Source: Oscillospiraceae bacterium (lineage in GTDB: Bacteria; Bacillota; Clostridia; Oscillospirales; Ruminococcaceae). Taken from it: a DNA stretch of 64,000 nt. Shown here piece by piece: positions 59,816-64,000 of the stretch. Below the pieces are notes generated by a model that was not told where the DNA came from, did no database searches, and saw only the letters and a list, made by a program, of their open reading frames with translations. How positions within the stretch are numbered: position 1 is the stretch's first letter; each line of letters starts with the position of its first letter. Both the position numbers and the translations under genes were made by a program. The stretch lies in contig JAFVOU010000035.1 of NCBI GenBank assembly GCA_017505635.1, forward strand, positions 1-64,000, given 5' to 3'.

Positions 59816-60727
59816 ATGCTTAACAGAGTTTTAAATGAAGCTTTTGAAAAAGGCAAAGAAAAGACAAAATACGGCGACGTAGCCACATATATTCCGGAAC
59901 TTGGCAAAGCAGATAAAAATGATCTTGGTGTATGTATTTCAACACAGTATGGCATGTGCCTTTCGGTAGGTCAGTGCGAAAAGCGTTTTACAATACAGAG
60001 CATTTCCAAGATAATCAGTTTTGCAGTTGCCCTTGAAAAACTGGGTGCAGACAAAGTTTTTGAACGTGTGGGTATGGAACCTTCCGGTGATGCATTCAAC
60101 TCTCTTATGAAGCTGGAAAAAGCAGACAGTACACCTCATAACCCGATGGTTAATGCAGGTGCAATGGTAATCTGCGGTTATCTTTGCGAAATATGTACAA
60201 TTGAAGAAATGGTAGAGTATGCGCGCAGATGGTGTCTTGACGATGAAATATATATAGATGAAAGTGTGTTTGCTTCCGAGATGGCAAACCTTTCACGCAA
60301 CCGTGCAATTGCATACCTTCTGCACAGCAAGGGATATATTACTGCTGATGTAGAAAAGACACTGGAATTTTATGTAAAAATGTGTTCTTTAAGTGTAACT
60401 GCAAAATCTCTTGCAAATCTCGGTCTTATTCTGGCATGCAATGGCGTTGACCCAAAAACAAACGAGGTTCTTCTGAAGCCTTCAACCGTTAAAACAGTAA
60501 ATACAATTATGTTTACCTGCGGTATGTATGATGGTGCAGGCGAATTTGCACTCAAAGTTGGTCTTCCGTCAAAAAGTGGTGTTGGCGGCGGTATTATTTC
60601 CGTTGTAAAAGGCACTATGGGTATTGGTATTTACGGTCCTGCCCTTGATGTAAAAGGAAACAGTATTGCAGGCATAGAAATGCTGCAGTATATTTCCGAA
60701 AAGCTTAATCTTCATATGTTCGGTTAA
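59816..60727 (+). CDS. glsA: Glutaminase
   Basis: 303 residues. Hydrolyses glutamine to glutamate and ammonia. A beta-lactamase-like fold with the SxxK catalytic serine and lysine in IQSISKIISFAVALE near residue 63, N in NPMVNAGAMV near 110, and the GVGGGIISVVKG loop near 258. Full length for GlsA. Start after AAGGAG. Monocistronic with a clear terminator. Confidence 0.96.
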   Translation: MLNRVLNEAFEKGKEKTKYGDVATYIPELGKADKNDLGVCISTQYGMCLSVGQCEKRFTIQSISKIISFAVALEKLGADKVFERVGMEPSGDAFNSLMKLEKADSTPHNPMVNAGAMVICGYLCEICTIEEMVEYARRWCLDDEIYIDESVFASEMANLSRNRAIAYLLHSKGYITADVEKTLEFYVKMCSLSVTAKSLANLGLILACNGVDPKTNEVLLKPSTVKTVNTIMFTCGMYDGAGEFALKVGLPSKSGVGGGIISVVKGTMGIGIYGPALDVKGNSIAGIEMLQYISEKLNLHMFG

Positions 60728-60732
60728 ATAAT

Positions 60733-60771
60733 AAAAGCAGATTATCGCTGTACCTGTGATAATCTGCTTTT
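60733..60771 (+). terminator. Terminator after glsA
   Basis: AAAAGCAGATTATC and GATAATCTGCTTTT form a 14-bp stem with an 11-nt loop, then T-rich sequence. Confidence 0.9.
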
Positions 60772-60833
60772 TATTTTCTGCTTAAGATGTTATACTGTAA
60801 CTATATTTATCAAGATGTAAAAAGGATGATATT

Positions 60834-61559
60834 ATGTACGGAGTTAGAGGCCTTTCAAATGACAGGCTAAAGATAATAGCTGTGGTTACAATGCTTACAG
60901 ACCATATTGGGGCATACCTTTTCCCGCATATTATGCTGCTGCGTATTATCGGCAGAATATCCTTTCCTATTTTTGCATTTATGGTGGCAGAAGGGTGCAG
61001 GTATACAAAAAATAAAAAGCGGTATCTGACTAATATGATACTGCTGTCACTGGTAACTTATCTTCTTTTTTATCCTGTAAGTTCACCAAAATTTCTGCGC
61101 ATACCATTTACCTTTACATTTTCCATTGTATTGATATATGCCGCACAGAACTTTTTTCTTAAATGGCATAACGACAATATGTCAGATAAAATTATATCTT
61201 TGACAATCTTGCTTATAGCATTGGCAGCAGTATATACCATATGCTGTGAATTTGTTGTTGACTATGGTATTTACGGGTGTTTGCTTCCGGTATTTATAAG
61301 TTTTGTATGGATTGGCAGCGATATGTCAGGGGGCAACGTACAGTATTCCTTTAAATCGGCACTGATTATGCTGGCGTTTGGGCTGCTGCTTGTTTATATA
61401 GAGTACGGTGGTGTGCAGATTTATTCTTTCCTTGCAATACCATTGCTGTGTATATACAACGGCAAAAGGGAAAACATTCTTCCAAAACAATTTTTCTATA
61501 TATTCTATCCACTGCACCTTGCAGTGATTTTTGCAGTAAAATATTTGATATTAATATAA
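60834..61559 (+). CDS. TraX-family membrane protein
   Basis: 241 residues with seven or eight predicted helices. LKIIAVVTMLTDHIGAYLFP, IGRISFPIFAFMVAEGCRYT and FYIFYPLHLAVIFA are TraX family landmarks. TraX of F plasmid acetylates pilin N-termini; chromosomal TraX-like proteins in Firmicutes are distant members of the acyltransferase-3-like group with unknown substrates. No conjugation genes are near, so the name reflects homology only. It is followed 13 nt later by the GH13 gene. Confidence 0.88.
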   Translation: MYGVRGLSNDRLKIIAVVTMLTDHIGAYLFPHIMLLRIIGRISFPIFAFMVAEGCRYTKNKKRYLTNMILLSLVTYLLFYPVSSPKFLRIPFTFTFSIVLIYAAQNFFLKWHNDNMSDKIISLTILLIALAAVYTICCEFVVDYGIYGCLLPVFISFVWIGSDMSGGNVQYSFKSALIMLAFGLLLVYIEYGGVQIYSFLAIPLLCIYNGKRENILPKQFFYIFYPLHLAVIFAVKYLILI

Positions 61560-61572
61560 AAAGGAGATAACT

Positions 61573-63207
61573 ATGGCAGCGGCAAATTTACACAAGGATA
61601 CAGTTGTGTATCAGATTTATCCACGTTCATATATGGATACAAACGGAGACGGCATAGGTGATATAAACGGTATTATTTCAAAACTTGACTACCTTGCAGA
61701 TTTGGGCATAAACACAATATGGCTTTCACCGCTTTATACAAGTCCTGATGACGACAACGGATACGATATTGCAGACTACAAGGCAATCGATCCTAAATTT
61801 GGCACAATGGAAGAGTTTGACACTCTTTTGGCAGAAGCAAAAAAACGCGGTATCGGCATTGTTATGGACCTTGTTATAAACCATACATCCGACGAACACG
61901 AATGGTTTAAAAAAGCTTTGGCGGGGGATGAAAAATACCGTGATTACTACATAATCCGCAAAGGAAAAAACGGCAAACTGCCAAACAACTGGGGCAACTT
62001 TTTTGCCGAATGCCCTTGGGCAAAATTTGGCGGTGAAGACAGTGATGAATACTATCTCCACCTTTTCAGCAAAAAACAGCCTGACCTTAACTGGCACAAC
62101 CCTGCTGTGCTGGAAGAGATAAAGGATATTATGCGTTTCTGGCTGGATAAAGGTGTTGTTGGCTTCCGCTGTGATGTTATCAATATTATCTACAAGGACA
62201 GTCTTAAAAACGGTAAGCCATCACCGATACTTACAGGTATGGAACATTATCTTTCCACCGAAGGATGCCACAAAATCCTGCGCACACTGCACGACGAAGT
62301 GCTGGAACCATACGGTGCTTTTACAGTTGGCGAAACTGTTTTTGTCGATGTATTCAAAGCACGTGACCTTATCGATGAAAAGCGTCGTGAACTTGATATG
62401 ATTTTCTATTTTGAACATATGGAAACCGATCAGGTTATTGTAAAGTGGTTTAAAACACAGCTTAAACCTAAAAAGCTTATGGAATGTCTTACAAAATGGC
62501 AGCTTTCCCTTAACTGGTGTGCGGTTTATTTCGAAAACCACGACCAGCCACGTTTTATCAGCCGTTTTATAGACAGTGAAGGTTACCGAAAAGAAGCAAG
62601 CAGAATGATGGCGGGTTTGCTTATGACACTCAGAGGCACTCCGTTTATGTACGAAGGTCAGGAAATAGGTATGACCAATGGTGACTTTGCAAATCTTGGT
62701 GAAGTGGAAGATATCGAAAGCCACAATGTTTACAAGATGGCAAAAAGTCTTCACATTCCAAAAAATATCCGCTGGAAGATGATTCAGCGCACAAGTCGTG
62801 ACAACGCCCGCACACCAATGCAGTGGACGGCAGATGAAAATGCTGGGTTTACAAGCGGCAAACCTTGGCTTAAGGTTAACGGCAACTACAAAACAGTTAA
62901 TGTAGAAACTGATATGGCGGATGAAGATGGCGTACGCGCATTCTGGAAACAGATGATAAATCTGCGCAAAACAGATGAAGTGCTTAAAGACGGTCAGTTC
63001 CGTTCCTGCCTTGAAAGCAAGGATGTATATGCTTTCCGCCGAGTGCTTGGCGATAAGGAACTGCTTTCTGTATGCAATATGACAGGCAAAACTGTTCCTG
63101 TGCCCGAAAAAATCAAAGGTTGGGATAATATGGTTATCTCCAGTTATAAAAACTGCGAAAAAGATGTGCTTAAACCATTTGAGTTCCGTCTTATGAAAAG
63201 AGGATAA
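61573..63207 (+). CDS. GH13 alpha-glucosidase (oligo-1,6-glucosidase / trehalose-6-P hydrolase type)
   Basis: 544 residues. Hydrolyses alpha-glucosidic bonds of small oligosaccharides in the cytoplasm. The four conserved regions are visible: VMDLVINHTSDEH near residue 97, GFRCDVINII near 197 (nucleophile Asp), VGETVFVDV near 254 (acid/base Glu) and FENHDQPR near 322. NARTPMQWTADENAGFT near 413 is typical of the oligo-1,6-glucosidase group. No signal peptide. It precedes a GPH symporter gene by 3 nt, together forming an uptake-and-hydrolysis pair. Confidence 0.95.
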   Translation: MAAANLHKDTVVYQIYPRSYMDTNGDGIGDINGIISKLDYLADLGINTIWLSPLYTSPDDDNGYDIADYKAIDPKFGTMEEFDTLLAEAKKRGIGIVMDLVINHTSDEHEWFKKALAGDEKYRDYYIIRKGKNGKLPNNWGNFFAECPWAKFGGEDSDEYYLHLFSKKQPDLNWHNPAVLEEIKDIMRFWLDKGVVGFRCDVINIIYKDSLKNGKPSPILTGMEHYLSTEGCHKILRTLHDEVLEPYGAFTVGETVFVDVFKARDLIDEKRRELDMIFYFEHMETDQVIVKWFKTQLKPKKLMECLTKWQLSLNWCAVYFENHDQPRFISRFIDSEGYRKEASRMMAGLLMTLRGTPFMYEGQEIGMTNGDFANLGEVEDIESHNVYKMAKSLHIPKNIRWKMIQRTSRDNARTPMQWTADENAGFTSGKPWLKVNGNYKTVNVETDMADEDGVRAFWKQMINLRKTDEVLKDGQFRSCLESKDVYAFRRVLGDKELLSVCNMTGKTVPVPEKIKGWDNMVISSYKNCEKDVLKPFEFRLMKRG

Positions 63208-63210
63208 TTT

Positions 63211-64000
63211 ATGGACAGACAGATGAATAAAAATAAATATTGTTTCGGCCTTGGTACTTTGGGGCGCGATGCGTTGTACACACTTATAAGTATGTATCTC
63301 ATTACATATCTTACAGAAGTTGTGGGTTTAAGTGACGGTCAGCTTGCAATCATTGGTACCATTATGGTTATCTGCCGTGTGTTTGATGCACTTAACGACC
63401 CGATTATGGGCACGATAGTTGACAACACAAAAACAAAATGGGGCAAGTTTAAACCATGGATTGTTTTTGGGGCAATAGCATCAGGCATATTTACAATTCT
63501 GCTTTTTGCTGATTTTGGTTTAAGCGGCAACACATATATTGTGTTTTTTGCAGTTATATATCTTTTGTGGGGTATCAGCTATACAACAAACGATATTTCA
63601 TACTGGTCACTTATGCCTGCAATTACAAAAGACCAGAAACAGCGCGAGGGTATAGGTGCTGTTGCAAGAATCTGTGCAAACGTTGGTATGTTCAGTGTTG
63701 TTGTTCTTTACACAATGGTGCCTGATTTGTTTGGTATGGCGCCAAAGAAAAGCTATTTTCTTTTCACAATAATTATCGTTGCAATAATGTGGATTTTCCA
63801 GCTTGTAACAGTTATCGGTGTAAAAGAGGACAGAACCGAGCTTAAAAATCAGCAGCATACATCACTTAAAGGTATGGTGGAAGCACTTGTTAAAAATGAC
63901 CAGCTTATGGTAACAGCAGTAGCGATGGCATTGTTTATGATTGGATATTGTACAACAACATCCTTTGGTGTTTACTACTTTAAATATGCTTATAAAAACG
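63211..64000 (+). CDS. GPH-family glycoside:cation symporter, 3' end beyond window
   Basis: The first 263 codons are present, beginning MDRQMNKNKYCFGLGTLGRD. Family motifs: RVFDALNDPIMGTIVDNTKTKWGKFKPW near residue 50, equal to the MelB/GPH loop D(A)xxDP..G...D.T..+WG+.+PW (acidic cation-site residues), and SYTTNDISYWSLMPAIT near 128. Six or seven helices lie in the visible part. It likely imports a di- or oligosaccharide cleaved by the preceding GH13 enzyme. Confidence 0.94.
   Translation, partial: MDRQMNKNKYCFGLGTLGRDALYTLISMYLITYLTEVVGLSDGQLAIIGTIMVICRVFDALNDPIMGTIVDNTKTKWGKFKPWIVFGAIASGIFTILLFADFGLSGNTYIVFFAVIYLLWGISYTTNDISYWSLMPAITKDQKQREGIGAVARICANVGMFSVVVLYTMVPDLFGMAPKKSYFLFTIIIVAIMWIFQLVTVIGVKEDRTELKNQQHTSLKGMVEALVKNDQLMVTAVAMALFMIGYCTTTSFGVYYFKYAYKN

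Noticed and set aside
60834..61559. TraX as evidence of a conjugative element
   Set aside because: There are no transfer genes nearby, and stand-alone TraX-like proteins are frequent on Firmicute chromosomes.

Overview
The window is low-GC, AT-rich DNA that reads as the chromosome of an anaerobic clostridial Firmicute. Supporting this are pyruvate phosphate dikinase, the yicC-remA-gmk-priA-def-fmt-rsmB-rlmN-prpC-prkC-rsgA-thiN block typical of Clostridia and Bacilli, purine-rich Shine-Dalgarno sites, many TTGACA/TATAAT-type promoters and short bidirectional terminators. The species cannot be fixed from this sequence. No rRNA, CRISPR array, integrase or transposase gene is visible.

Layout. 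1-1.8 kb: edge of an integrated mobile element or plasmid-like segment, with the start of parB, a complete parA, about 500 bp of structured non-coding DNA and a 59-codon gene with its own promoter, operator-like palindrome and terminator. An orphan 3' reading-frame tail then abuts ppdK (1.8-4.4 kb). 4.8-9.8 kb: two tRNA-Ser genes, a polytopic membrane protein, mntP, a split TauE/SafE pair, galM and a MarR regulator. 10-14.5 kb: a sulfur amino-acid group (MalY-type lyase, NhaC-type antiporter, D-cysteine desulfhydrase) with an array of hairpins between convergent genes. 14.7-22.2 kb: initiator tRNA, GH29 fucosidase, a three-gene GlpA-like/GlpB-like/DUF1667 redox module, LysR, an Asp/Glu racemase and a CorC-type protein. 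22.4-39.2 kb: AI-2E-type permease, a secreted unknown, then the long housekeeping block. 39.3-44.3 kb: a leftward four-gene surface cluster with two lipoproteins sharing a C-terminal domain, VanW and an anchored unknown. 44.6-57.8 kb: dicarboxylate/amino-acid symporter with a CyuA-like cysteine desulfidase, a two-component system, SLC13/ArsB permease, flavin reductase, aminopeptidase P, ZIP transporter, a glycine-riboswitch-controlled AGCS symporter and a surface 5'-nucleotidase. 58-64 kb: YbaK-type deacylase, a miniature AlbA_2 protein with a second deformylase, glutaminase, TraX, a GH13 glucosidase and a GPH sugar symporter cut by the window end.

Together the genes suggest an amino-acid and sugar fermenter with several routes for cysteine and related amino acids and a PASTA-kinase envelope signalling locus. 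The points most worth following are: the PASTA kinase with an extracellular 14-residue CxxCGSxEHxxHP repeat tail, followed by a kinase-less duplicate of its transmembrane and PASTA half; an in-frame fusion of a metallo-beta-lactamase-fold protein to DeoC that keeps an internal ribosome site; the paired lipoproteins with a shared domain around vanW; absence of rpoZ, coaBC and rpe from their usual slots; and the hairpin array at 12.7-12.9 kb.
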